This document shows positions 11,015 to 21,457 of a stretch of 64,000 nt of DNA, piece by piece. Origin of the DNA: Caprella mutica (taxonomy: Eukaryota > Arthropoda > Malacostraca > Amphipoda > Caprellidae); assembly GCA_947561585.1 (NCBI GenBank), contig CANNZV010002562.1:1-64000 (forward strand), written 5' to 3'. Below the pieces are notes generated by a model, which had not been told where the DNA came from, did not search any database, and saw only the letters and a program-made list of their open reading frames with translations. Position 1 is the first letter of the stretch; every line of letters begins with the position of its first letter. The translations under genes and the position numbers were made by a program.

Positions 11015-14000
11015 GTAATCCTATTTTAAAGGATAAAAACGAAGAATCTCGGACTATAAAATAACAACAGCTGAAAATTTAATTCTCTGATAATTGTGTC
11101 GATCCCTTTCGAATAACACCCAGTCCCCATCATGACTATAACTAAATTAGTGGCTGGAATGCCTACTGTGGGTTTTGGCTTCGTAAGCGAATTCGGACGA
11201 ATACAGCCTGAGATGCCACTGGAGCGGAGATTTGGAAGTCAGAATTTATTAGCACCTAGTAAGAGCAACATGATTAAAATTCAGTCCCTATATGTACTAT
11301 CAGTAATAAATGTTTGTAAAAAAATCCAATAAATCAATTAATTAATATTAATGATTAGGTAATCGTCGCAGATTGGGAGGAGGAGACAGTTTATCGGACG
11401 GAGTCTATGATGCCGCAGCTAGGGGATGAAGCCAGGAGACGGGAAATACAAGGTGAGAGAAACTAGCACATAATTTGTGAGGGCAATGGCTGTGCTTCAC
11501 CTGTATTCAAAAATGCTTTCCATTTTTAACCCTTAAAGAAAGAGTCCGTGAAAACTAAAAAATTAATTTAAAATTAAATCATTAAAAAACTTGAAAAAAT
11601 GCCTAGCACATCTTCATCGATTGCTATGGGTTCGTTAGGGGTGTCCCTGCCCTATCTTCGCATGTCTTTAATTTGTGATTAATTTCATTTAAAAACTAGT
11701 CATGCTTTAGAGTTGGGTTGGTCGGCCGCCTGCTTAATACGGGCAGTTGGTTTAGGTGTGTCATATCTACCAGTCTAAAGTATGTTTATTTTATGTTTAA
11801 ACTTAGCTTCCCTTGTTCTCTGTTGACCTGTTAGCATAGGCTGCAGGCTCTCTGAATTTAGAAGTTATCTATTATATTTTTGTAGTATTATTATGCAGTT
11901 TTTTTTTGTTTAAAAAGACAATATTTTTCCATTAAAACAAGGATAAAATCTTTACAGCAGAGGAAATTCCTTCAGGAACTACGAGTGAGGGGTTAAGTTC
12001 CCTGAAGGGGTGGACCCGACCCTCTAAAACCTCTCCTTCGCGGCTGAGAGGATGCTGAAGGCATTCCCTCTCTGGATCGCAAGAGCCATTCGCTGTTGGA
12101 ACCAGGCAGACTCCCTTGGATCATTCGTTGTCTCAACAAGGCGTCTACCTATGGACTTCATGATTAAGGAGGGCGTACTACCGAACGCTCCTGTGGTCTC
12201 TATAGCAATTGGCTCAAATATGTATGCATCTCCAAGGGCGGAGTATTTCTGACGCATACGGTTCTCCGCAGCCCCGGCAGCTGATCCTGCCTCAACTGCG
12301 GAATCATTGAGGTGTGTCTCGGCAAATGTGTCGACACACGTGCAGTCCCAAATCAGACTCTTTCCATTCATGTAAGGAAACACAGTAATACCATCTGGGC
12401 GTTTACCATCACCTGTCAAGCCCAGGAGGCTCAAGTACTGAAGGGAATCCTGTTCTCTGCAAAGCCCGTTTTACCACATCATTCATTGCTGCAAGTCTTG
12501 GGTGACGCCCAGAACTGTACCTACAAGACAGGCCATGCAGTCCTCTAATATCCATCCCACTAACACAGCGGCAAGAATGAGGTTCACAAACTCTGAGAGC
12601 AATGGCTACCCTCAGGACCTCTGGATCGAGCTGTGTACCCAATGACTGTATGGGAATCGCGTTCAACCACACTCCAGTTTCTTCAAGAGATGCAGATAAC
12701 ATTCGTGCCCTTTCCACCTGATCAGCTCTAGCCAACAGACTCTCCATTAATTAATGAGCCCGTGGTGTATCCCACTTTTTTTGACTGGGCTCATGGACTG
12801 GTACCGGGAGACCAGTCTGTAAACCCTGCCTCCATGTCTGTCCCAACTACATCCGTAAGCTCTCCGGTATCGACTACATTAATATTAGAAAGAATAGTTT
12901 CAGCCAAATCACTCACAGAATGCATTGAAGACACAAAAGCAGGTAAGGCAATATCTCCAGCTCTCCTACAACCCAGTCCACCAAGGCCAACCGGTAAAGT
13001 TGCCTGAAACCAAGAATCAGCTGACATCTCTACATTAGTCACACTAGCAACGGCACATCTAAGTGATTCATCAAAGCAGCTAAGTTCGACTACGTGCTTT
13101 TAAGCTGGAGAAGTCCGCAGAACATATTGTAGCTTCGGAATGGAGAAAACATTTCTCAACAAAAAGAAGGCTTGGTGGTTATCCACCACTCGCAATCGAG
13201 AGACCATGAGGTCCAGATCTTCTTTCTTCCTTAAAATCTCCTCGGGGATACCCAAGTCACTTGAAGGCGCACCCAACAAGGAGCAATTGTCCTTATGAAC
13301 CACTTTGATATTTGGAAGCACTGCCCGGAACAACAATTCTGTTTCACCAGGGGCACTATCATCGAGAATGGTCAGCTCACATTTCGCGCTATTAACTTCA
13401 AGTCCGATGGCACTCAACCGATCTATCAAAATTTTTACGTCCTCCAAAACTCTCCTCGGTGTATCTCCCAGGGCTGCGTCGTCCAGATACCATACATTGA
13501 ACTCTGACTCAACCTTGCGAGCCACCTCATCAATTCCAAGATCAAACATAACCGGTCCAAAGGGGTCACCCTGCTGGATACCTGTCTCCGACCTCAGCAC
13601 CTCTTCACCAAAAAACAAAGCTGAAGGCGAAGAATAAGCTTGCCAAAGGAGTCTTTATAGCTCCGGCACACGGGTACGAATAACAGTAAGGAAGGGCCGC
13701 CCAGAAGAGAGCCTACACGCGGTGGCGGCGTGGCCCATTACGGGCACGAAAGACTCTTCAACCCCCCGTCCTCACTCAGTGGGGACGCGACCCGAGTGTC
13801 GCCCCGGGCTTTGCCCACCCTTGTACACACACAGCCCCAGAGCGTTTTTTCCCCAAGGGGGGAGTGTGAGCCGGCATACTTCCCCCCTTTAACTCTCCTA
13901 CTCCTACTCTCCGGTGACATTGAGACTAATCCTGGCCCTTACATGTGTCCAACATGCAGTCTTCCCTGGACCCGCCGAACAGGCGGAATTCAGTGTGAAG

Positions 14001-17000
14001 CCTGTAGCAGCTGGACACACTACAATAAACGCTGCTCTGGGGTCCACCAACATAGACATATCCCACAGGGTTGGCGGTGTAAAAACTGTCACCCTTCACA
14101 CAACAATACTCCAAAAACACCACCCAACACTCCCAACCCCACTCCTCTCTCTCCTACTATCGCTACCGCCTCTCTTCCATCCACATCTTCCCCTATCACT
14201 CGACCTATTCTTCCACCTGTTACTCCACCTGGCCCTCCCCTTCTTCAATCTACACCTGTCATAATAACTGCTCTTTCTACACCACCACATATACCACTCA
14301 ACACCCCTCCTGCTATCGCTCTCACTCCTCTTGCGCCTATTCCTCCTCCTATTGCTCAGCCTGTTCTTCCTCCTGTACCTGCACCTGGCCATCCTGGTCC
14401 TCCCCTTCCTCAACCTGATCCTGTTTTTCCTGCTAATCTTCCTACTGGTCCACGCAACACACTGAAGATTTTACAATTAAACATAAACGGCATTCAAAAC
14501 AAGCGCATGCAACTTAAGACACTCCTACACGAACACCACATACATATAGCCACTATCCAGGAAACAAAACTCACCAATAACAAAATCACACCAAAGTTTC
14601 CTGGATACACAACACTCAAGACACGATCGGCCTACACGAGGCGGAGGGGGCCTCATCACACTGATCCACAAAAACATACCCTTCACTAACACAACTGCCG
14701 AAACACTCTCACGAATGCCACAAGATCCCACACTTGAATTACAATCTATACGTATACAGATACACAAACGCACATACAACATAACAAACATTTACATACC
14801 CCCCACAGACTCCACACCACACCTAGAACACCTAAACACCCTCACTAACTCTCTCATCCTGGGGGATTTCAACGCTCACGACCCTACCTGGCTCACCACA
14901 CAACAAACAGACACTCGAGCCGACACAATCACTACACAACTTGACACACACATTATACTCAACGACGCACACCACCAACACGAAAACCCTATAACATACA
15001 CACACAACCAACATCTCCCGACATTACACTCCGCTCCTCGTGGAAAACACTACACGAACTTAGTTCAGACCACCTTCCCATACTCACCACATACAACCTA
15101 CACGCACCTCTTAGCCCACACAAACAACGACACACTTTCACTAACTACAAAAAAGCACATTGGAACGAATTTACTGCATCTGTGGAAAACCAACTAGAAC
15201 ACTTTAACTTAAACGACTTCTCTTCCATAGATGCAGCCACAAAACATGTCACCAACATAATCACTACCGCAAACAAACACTTTATACCCACAGGTAACAT
15301 CAGACACTTTGACCCCACCTTCACACCAAACATAAAACACTTAATACAGATTAGGAAACACCTTCGCACTCTCACACCCACACATGATACCATAACACGC
15401 ATACAACAACTCAACACTGACATTGAAGCGGAAATTAAAACACAGCAACAGATCATATGGCAAAACACACTAAACACTATTAATTTCCGCTCAGACGCAA
15501 ACAAACTCTGGAAACTCATTAGGGGACTCAATAACAAATACATAGACCAACCAAAAACACACGAGTCCCTTACACACAACAACACAATACTCACCGACAC
15601 ACAGCAGGCGAACGCTCTTAACAAACATTATTCTAATACAAGTAGGTTACCCACACGCCCAATAGATAGGAAAATACTGCGTCGCCTGCACAGAACATGC
15701 ACCAATCATCTCCCTACACCTCCCTTCACCCCGGCAATGGTCACCGAGGCTATCCGGGCTACTAAGAACACTCCCTCCACAGGCCCTGATGGAATATCAA
15801 ACAAACATTTAAAACATCTAGGACCACACGCCATCAGGGTCTTCACAGACATCTTCAACTACTCAGTTCAGAACAATAGTATACCCAACACATGGAAACA
15901 AGCCAAGATCATCCCGATTCTGAAGCCCAACAAACCCCCCACAGATCCAGCCTCATATAGACCTATCTCCTTACTCTCTACCCCCCCCCCCCAAAATACT
16001 CGAGAGGCTGGTTCTCAACAACATAACACCACACATCCCACTATCCCCCTCACAACACGGCTTCAGACCCGAACACTCCACATCTACTCTCCTTACCCAC
16101 CTCACACAAACAACACTTGAAGGCTTGAACTCTAACAAACCTGCAAGTAGGACACTTATAGCTGCCATTGACATAAGTAAAGCCTTCGATACAGTTCCAC
16201 GACACCTACTCATTAACAAAATACTCAACACACACATACACGACTCGTTTAAAAATTGGCTTGCCAACTATCTCTCAGGCCGCTCTGGCAAAACACTCCA
16301 GGCAAGTCCTCCAGAACACGACATTACACTGATGGAGTACCGCAGGGCTCCGTTCTCTCACCTACTCTCTTCAATTTATACCTCCACGACCTCCCCACGC
16401 CAACAAACACCTCGGTACACACCCTTACATATGCGGATGATGTCACCATCATGTCGCAACATCCCAAACACGAGACCGCAGCCAACAATTTACAAACATA
16501 CATCTACTCACTAGAAAACTGGCTAGAAACAAACAGACTAAAGGTCTCCGCAAACAAATCCTCCCTCACACTCATATCCCCCCATACTCGTGAATACAAT
16601 ACCCATCCAAACATAACACTTAACAACACTCCCCTTCCCATCAACAACACGCCTAAAATCCTTGGAATCACACTTGACCGCGGCATGACGTTTAAACACC
16701 ACATTAACGACACCAACAACAGAGCCAAAAACAGACTGAACGTCATGCGCGCCCTCACTCACACTACTTACGGACACTCCAAGGAAGACACAACAACACT
16801 ATACAAACAGTTCATTAGACCCATCCTCACATACGCGCACACAGCTTGGTCACCTGACACAGCCAACACACACCTACACAAACTCCAGCGTACACAAAAC
16901 ACTGCACTCCGGATTGCCACCGGCTGCACACAAACAACACACCTCCATGAGGAGACACGAGTCCTTCCGCTCGCTACACACATGGATATGAGGGGTACAC

Positions 17001-18459
17001 ACTTCTACACCTCCACACTAAGCCCCTCTCACCCATTACACTACATGCAAATTGAGCGAAGGACTCCACGAAACATTCACTTTACACCAGCCACACACTA
17101 CAGAAACATCTTTAATACACTCCCAGACACCCCACCCAACACTTCACTACAACGACATATACACACCACACTCACAGACAGAGCAATTTCCTCCTTCCCA
17201 CCTAACTCTCTTCTAGGAGTTAGGCCTCCCCCTATCGACTCCAGTGAGGTTCACCTCTCGCGTCGTGACAGGGTAACCCTGTCACGTCTCCGATGTGGAC
17301 ATCACCCTTCTCTCCCTTCTTACAAACACAGAATTGGGAGGGCGGACTCGGATCTGTGTGAGTACTGCTCCACGGATCCGGGGACAATCTCCCACATTCT
17401 CACACAATGTCCAACACTACAACAACATCGGACCACACACAACACACATTCACTGGAGCACCTATGGATCCGCCCTCAGGAAGTCATTGCCTTCCTGAGG
17501 GATATCGGGTTCACTTAGGCCCATACCCCCCACGTGTCTCGGGTGGCTTCTCCCGAGGCGCGTTTACTCGGTCGCCCCCTGCTCCCTGAGGGTTGGGGGG
17601 GCTAAACAACAACAACAACAGTAAGGAAGGTATCTCTCCCCAGACAATTGAAAGCGTTTTTCATATCCACCTTGAGAAACACCCTCCTTTGGTTACAGTC
17701 ATTCAAGTACCGTCTTGCAGAATGTGCGGCCGCTAAACAGCCACCCTTCGTAGAGAACCCAGCTGAACCGGTCTTAATTCACCACCAAGAGAGTGTGATG
17801 AGGGGCGCGCACCAACCTTGGCAGCCAACCTACGCAAGGTATTACCAACTGCTATGGGTCTGATACCACCATCCTTTTTGGTTAAAGCACATAATGTGGC
17901 TTCATAGAAAGTTGACAAAGCAAAATCAGGAACTTCTCCTCTCAATATCGCATTCACAAAATCTGTCAGAGTGGTCAAAAGACGTACTCCAACCTTTGCA
18001 GATGAATGGGACAATAGTGTCTTCAAATGACCTGGCCTGAGGCCATCAGGTCGTCCGGCAGAACCAGGACGGAAGTTATATTCTAATTATTTCTATCGAT
18101 TTAGAGTTAAATTAAAAACATAAAAATAAAGTTATAAAACAAACTATGAAAAGCTGAGCTAAATATAAAATGATTAGATTTAAAAATTTGATATCCTTAA
18201 ATGGTTATGATGTGTGTAAATCTCTTTAATTGTAAAATTTGGAACTTTATAAATTAAACGGAGATTAAAATATGAAGTATTAAAATTCAACTTCGAGGAA
18301 TTAGACTTCGTTTTGAAAATTAAACTTTGTAAACTATTTGTAAACATTTAATCATTGTTTACAGATCGGTGCAGCGCTGTATACACCTTTCAACTAATCC
18401 TAGTGTACCAGAAACTGACCCCTCAGAGCTACAGCCAGGCGAATAACTCCTATACCTAA
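10974..18459 (+). CDS. Putative unknown-function gene, four phase-compatible exons (5' end not found)
   Basis: I propose exons 10974-11014, 11124-11258, 11372-11452 and 18365-18459. Every junction has AG/GT signals (donors GTAATC, GTAAGA, GTGAGA; acceptors TTTTTCAG, AACACCCAG, CGTCGCAG, TTTACAG) and all phases match, giving about 116 codons and a TAA stop. Short landmarks in order are SSESLSSTEVFEH, MPTVGFGFVSEFG, RFGSQNLLAP, WEEETVYRTES and TPQSYSQANNSYT. I recognise no domain, signal peptide or membrane segment; the protein looks soluble and polar. The first exon needs an upstream partner supplying two bases, which I could not place. A candidate AATAAA lies at 18661. The 6.9-kb last intron is almost entirely retrotransposon (11990-18085). 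The gene converges on spindle-E. It could be a chance chain of exon-like ORFs; transcript data would settle it. Confidence 0.5.
11124..11258 (+). CDS. Unknown plus-strand gene, exon b
   Basis: 135-nt exon between AACACCCAG and the strong donor GTAAGA. Base composition is richer in GC than the surroundings. The frame includes a Met (11132) that could alternatively be the true start, followed by TITKLVAGMPTVGFGFVSEF and PEMPLERRFGS. If translation starts here, exon a would be leader or spurious. Confidence 0.5.
11372..11452 (+). CDS. Unknown plus-strand gene, exon c
   Basis: 81-nt exon between CGTCGCAG and GTGAGA. It encodes a charged segment WEEETVYRTES followed by MMPQLGDEARRREIQ. Only one of the three frames is open and it is the one demanded by exons b and d. 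Confidence 0.55.
11453..11989. other. Intronic spacer
   Basis: Intron sequence between exon c and the retroelement nest. No additional exon, element end or RNA gene was recognised. Confidence 0.4.
12024..13682 (-). pseudogene. Reverse transcriptase C-terminal half plus restriction-like endonuclease domain
   Basis: In order on the minus strand: RT motif GIQQGDPFGPVMF (near 13570), the catalytic YLDDAALGD (near 13490), a thumb-like region (LLGAPSSDLG), a Cys/His segment (CRCVSGMD, GLHGLSCR, SSGRHPRL, about 12590-12520), then a domain with GKRPDGITVFP and LIWDCTCVDTF (about 12420-12330) that resembles a PD-(D/E)xK restriction-like nuclease, and KYSALGDAYIFEPIAIETTG. The pieces lie in different frames (breaks near 13090-13100, 12770-12790 and 12420), so it is a pseudogene. 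Such RT plus restriction-like-endonuclease proteins nick target DNA and prime reverse transcription there. I cannot name the clade with confidence. Confidence 0.8.
13683..13695. repeat. Target-site duplication, left copy (13 bp)
   Basis: ACAGTAAGGAAGG precedes the 2A-bearing LINE. The identical 13 bases follow it at 17618-17630. The duplicated bases are part of the interrupted reverse-transcriptase gene. Confidence 0.95.
13730..14689 (+). pseudogene. 2A-bearing LINE: N-terminal region and start of endonuclease
   Basis: The frame opens without an ATG. LTLLLLLSGDIETNPGP (about residues 54-70, 13889-13939) is a 2A ribosome-skipping motif of the D-x-E-x-N-P-G-P type; a hydrophobic leucine run precedes it. 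Next comes a C4HC3-like finger: CPTC, CEAC, H, C, CKNC (residues 73-120), as in PHD domains of CR1-like LINEs. A proline/serine-rich linker of about 120 residues follows (residues 125-240), then the APE endonuclease start (KILQLNINGIQNKR, IATIQETKL). A frameshift around 14630-14640 leaves the frame early. In an intact element the 2A site would release a short N-terminal peptide from the enzyme-bearing part. Confidence 0.9.
14640..15197 (+). pseudogene. 2A-bearing LINE: endonuclease remainder
   Basis: In a different frame from the upstream piece, this stretch continues the APE-like endonuclease: ITNIYIPPTDS and the catalytic-site motif LILGDFNAHDPTW (about 14850-14890). Expected motifs near the domain end are distorted by further frame changes near 15030 and 15170, so no functional nuclease is encoded. 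The APE domain nicks target DNA to prime reverse transcription in intact relatives. Confidence 0.85.
15182..17518 (+). pseudogene. 2A-bearing LINE: reverse transcriptase and C-terminal zinc knuckle
   Basis: Three frames in succession (15182-16120, 16125-16514, 16256-17518). Motifs in order: STGPDGISNKHLKHLG, IIPILKPNKP, YRPISLLS, then a frame break at a C-run (about 15981-15992), AAIDISKAFDTVPRHLL, a second break near 16335, GVPQGSVLSPTLFNLYL, catalytic YADDVTIMS, LGITLDRGMTF and FIRPILTYAHTAWSP. The C terminus carries CEYCSTDPGTISHILTQCP, a Cys-Cys-His-Cys knuckle common in Jockey-type LINEs. At least two frameshifts make it inactive. Motif order and the YADD box put it in the LINE family without ambiguity; the clade remains uncertain. 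Confidence 0.9.
17618..17630. repeat. Target-site duplication, right copy (13 bp)
   Basis: ACAGTAAGGAAGG, identical to 13683-13695, directly follows the AAC-repeat tail of the LINE. Confidence 0.95.
17631..18085 (-). pseudogene. Reverse transcriptase N-terminal half of the interrupted element
   Basis: Minus-strand reading gives AGRPDGLRPGHLKTL, then TLCALTKKDGGIRPIAVGNT (RT motifs 1-2), a frameshift near 17755, and RRVFLKVDMKNAFNCLGRD, which contains the first catalytic Asp (VDMKNAFN). The frame then meets the inserted LINE at 17630. Coding continues at 13682 with the QQGDP and YLDD motifs. No N-terminal region precedes the RT, in keeping with 5' truncation during retrotransposition. Confidence 0.85.
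18365..18459 (+). CDS. Unknown plus-strand gene, exon d (terminal)
   Basis: Behind the acceptor TGTTTACAG, two bases AT complete the split codon from exon c (G+AT, Asp). The frame then reads CSAVYTFQLILVYQKLTPQS and ends in TAA at 18457-18459. The exon is visibly richer in GC than its surroundings. A possible polyadenylation signal AATAAA is at 18661-18666. Confidence 0.5.
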
Positions 18460-20560
18460 TTTTGAAAATTTAGTTTAAAATCTTGCCTATTCAATCGTTT
18501 AAAATCTTGCCTATTCAATCGTTTAAAAATCTTACTTAGTTATCAATCAATAGAAGAACTTAATTATATTCATTTTTTTATTAATTAAAATAAGAAACCA
18601 TATTCCTTGTGTTATATTTCACCTTCTAATTTATTGCAATTAAAACTATTAATCATTTTAAATAAATTAGGATATGAAAAGTTCTTTGTCACTCATTTTT
18701 TTGGAATATCACGAAAACACATACCTCGATTCTTACTACATTTCAATTCTAGTTCCCGCTTTCGAAACCAGGTGGCAAAGCAAATAGAAATTGTCGAGAG
18801 TAGTGTATGTTATTGTAATATACTATCTTCGTTTGTAGCACTGCACTTCAACTTTATAATGAATAAAATTGAGAGGATGTATCTTATCAATATTAAAATA
18901 TATTTTAGATGAAAATATTTATTATTAAAATAAATATTTTATATTCTTAAGATGACTTAAATAGTCGAAACGTTGAAGTGTTTTCTTTAAATAAATATTT
19001 TAATTCAAAATAAATTTCAATAATGATGAGGTATATCCTTTCAAGTTAAAGTGCTGTACTATAAGTGATTATTAAAATAAATTATCAAACAAGATTGAGA
19101 AAGGGACGCAATCCACAACATCTACATTTACGGATGGAAAATAGAAACTAAGAAATAGGAGTCTATATAGAGATATCTATAGTTTGTATATTAATGTGTT
19201 TTATAGTGGCAATTTTGAGGACAATCCCTTTTGAGGATTGATTTTTCAATACAAAAAAATACTTTCCTCGGAAACTTATATGCTAAGAAATGTAGCATAT
19301 ACGGTATACAATAAATATATTCTAATTTACTTGAAAGTAAAACCCATCCAAAACCGCTGTTGTAAAGATGACCGTTTCCAAGTGGGATGAGCATCTTTAA
19401 AAGATACGAGAAAAGTTTGAATAATGAAACCTCCTAGCCAGATAATTCCACAAATTGGACATAATATTCTGAAGTAGTTCTAATTTCCCTTGCGAAAACT
19501 TTGAAGATAACGTAAAGGAGACACAGAGGCTTTTTATAAAAATGAACAGATCCCAATAGTTACTAAAGTACTTTATGACAAGGAAAACAAATAAGTGTAG
19601 CACTGCATATATTCCAGAGTAGCTTTCTAGCAAAAATTCTCAATCATTATTTAATTAAGACCTTTCTAAAGTCTCAGCCAAAATTTTCTGTAAATGAGAG
19701 TGTCGTGGACAAACAATTTCTCCACGAAATCGTATTATTTATTTTGGATCATTATGCCTTATATATTTTAATATTGTACCTCAGTTATTTCTAATTGAAA
19801 AAATATAATAGTCGATTTCTAAGTGAACTGTGTAGGTCCGTAGGAGATGGAGTTTAAAGTAGTACGTAAATTTCAATGCTTTCAATGTTATGATTAGTCA
19901 TTTTAATTTTTCCAGTGACTGAATGGAAGTTAAATCTTTACGTTATTTTGGTGCATTTTCATTTGTGCTAAGATAGGAACCATAGGGTTGTTGGGGATAC
20001 TGGGTCATGCGAGATCTGTGAAAGTGCAATTATTTACTTGTGATTTAGCCTTTGCCTATTGTTTAGTCAATTCGAATTTGTGCTTTGTTCGTTGATTCAG
20101 ATTTACTCCCTTTATTTGCTTCTAAATCCAGTAATGCGACTGAAATTCGTGCGCCGTTCGGTTTCCCAGATTTACCCCTTGGCATATTGTTCGACAATTC
20201 AGATTTCCCCTTATTTCTTCTAGGTCACTAACGGGAGAACTGTTTTAATTGGGTGATGTTTGGTAAACGAGATTTTTTAAATTTGTAATCGATGGAATTG
20301 TGGGCCTTCTAAACGGTGTACATGCGTTCATATTGTATGTTTCTCCATATCTATCCAGGTAATAAATTCACTTTTGAGTGTTTGACTCTAGAAAATTGGT
20401 CAAGTTAATAAATTAGTGTTAATTATTGAAGTTTCTGAGACTCTCAGAACAGTCAGATTACTGCCAGTAAGCTTTGAATAATATCATGGCTATACATATT
20501 TTCCTATTTTATATATGTGATAATATTTTGTAATCGATTACAGGTACGTTGAAACCACGC
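18460..20560. other. Intergenic AT-rich DNA between convergent genes
   Basis: Contains a two-and-a-half-copy 25-bp direct repeat at 18476-18535 (AAAATCTTGCCTATTCAATCG). No open frame with coding character, element end or RNA gene was recognised. Likely 3' flanks of both genes. Confidence 0.45.
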
Positions 20561-20599
20561 TTTCGGGTAAAGAATAAAAACCAGATTATTTTTAAATAC

Positions 20600-20700
20600 C
20601 CCTCCAAGCGAAAATGAAAAAAGAAAATAAACAATCCAAATTACAACAGTTCTGGGCCACATCCCTTCTCTTCCATTCACCACAGAATCTCTGGGGAGCA
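20600..20700 (-). repeat. Tail fragment of dispersed repeat A
   Basis: GAAAATGAAAAAAGAAAATA, CAATCCAAATTACAACAGTT and CCCTTCTCTTCCATTCACCA are matched at 27150-27225 and 30545-30630. Only the tail of the family is present here. Orientation is arbitrary, as the class is unknown. Confidence 0.6.
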
Positions 20701-21237
20701 TATTTATAACAGCACATGCATGTCGATAAACGTATATGTGAATCTAATTAGCGTTTTTAAAAGCATATGCAAAAAGCAAAGTGACAACCCTACTTACCAT
20801 GCACCTCTAGAGTTACTTAAATGAAGCAAAGGATTTGAAACCACAATAACATACAGCCATGTATATATTTACATGGAAGCAGTGTCCTTTCAAATGAAAA
20901 AACTTGAACATGAAAATAACAGTAAACTTAGTTGGTAAGAAAATAAAAAATTGAATTTAAACTAGAAAATTAAACACAGAACTAACTCCCTTAGTTCTTA
21001 TCAAACTCCTATGAAATAATGACACACTAGTGAAAAAAAAAACAATGTAACTGACTACTACAGGACCATTGAACAAAAAGTTGATTACAATTGAAAGAAA
21101 GTTTATGTAGTTATAAAAAGAAAACTTACACTATAATGAAGCAGGAATTAGTTACATATAATAACATGAACTAGTGCGCAGCATCTCTATCTTACTAGTC
21201 ACTTGCTAGCACCAAATATTAGTAGACTGCACTTGGC
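20701..21237. other. 3' flank of spindle-E
   Basis: AT-rich DNA downstream of the spindle-E stop codon. It probably holds the 3' UTR; no unambiguous polyadenylation signal was found on the minus strand. Confidence 0.4.
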
Positions 21238-21457
21238 TCAGTCATAGTAGACCAAAGTGGTGAATTTGTTCTTCTTCTCCTGCTCCCTGACGATGTGCAT
21301 CACTCTACTCACATTGGCTCTGTGCTCATTGGAAGTGATGTGCTCCTTGGTGTCCTGCAAACTCTGCAGCTGCTTCCTGTTGCATGCATAGCAGATGTCA
21401 AACGTCATTGCGTTGGGATGCATTGCTGGCTTCTTGTTCTTGAAACTAGAGGACATT
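21238..21457 (-). CDS. spn-E: spindle-E terminal exon with zinc-finger-like motif
   Basis: 220 nt behind CTTGTTAACAG, ending in TGA at 21240-21238. Reads MSSSFKNKKPAMHPNAMTF, then a finger-like C-x2-C (ICYACN) with two His about 12 and 18 residues later (KEHITSNEHRANV), then a basic tail ending TTLVYYD. It resembles U1-type C2H2 fingers found at the C terminus of several Tudor helicases. Confidence 0.82.

Larger units (their letters stand above)
13696..17617 (+). mobile_element. LINE (Jockey/CR1-like superclade) with 2A motif and PHD-like finger
   Basis: A 3.9-kb non-LTR retrotransposon inserted into the older RT element, flanked by a perfect 13-bp target duplication. It ends 3' in a short AAC-type repeat tail (CTAAACAACAACAACAA) instead of poly(A). 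One long coding region, now broken by frameshifts, reads 2A motif, PHD-like finger, proline-rich linker, APE-type endonuclease, RT and a C-terminal zinc knuckle. Strong A/C bias of the coding strand sets it apart from its host. No initiator ATG lies upstream of the 2A motif, so the 5' end is either truncated or mutated. Confidence 0.9.
11990..18085 (-). mobile_element. LINE-type retroelement with endonuclease-like C terminus, 5'-truncated and interrupted
   Basis: Reverse-transcriptase coding sequence on the minus strand occurs in two blocks, 18080-17631 and 13682-12024, separated exactly by a second LINE (13696-17617) and its 13-bp target duplication. The block starts within the RT domain (GRPDGLRPGHLK), so the element is 5'-truncated near 18085. 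The 3' end is not sharply defined and lies between about 11950 and 12020. Composition changes abruptly from AT-rich to balanced at both borders, marking the insert. Confidence 0.85.
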
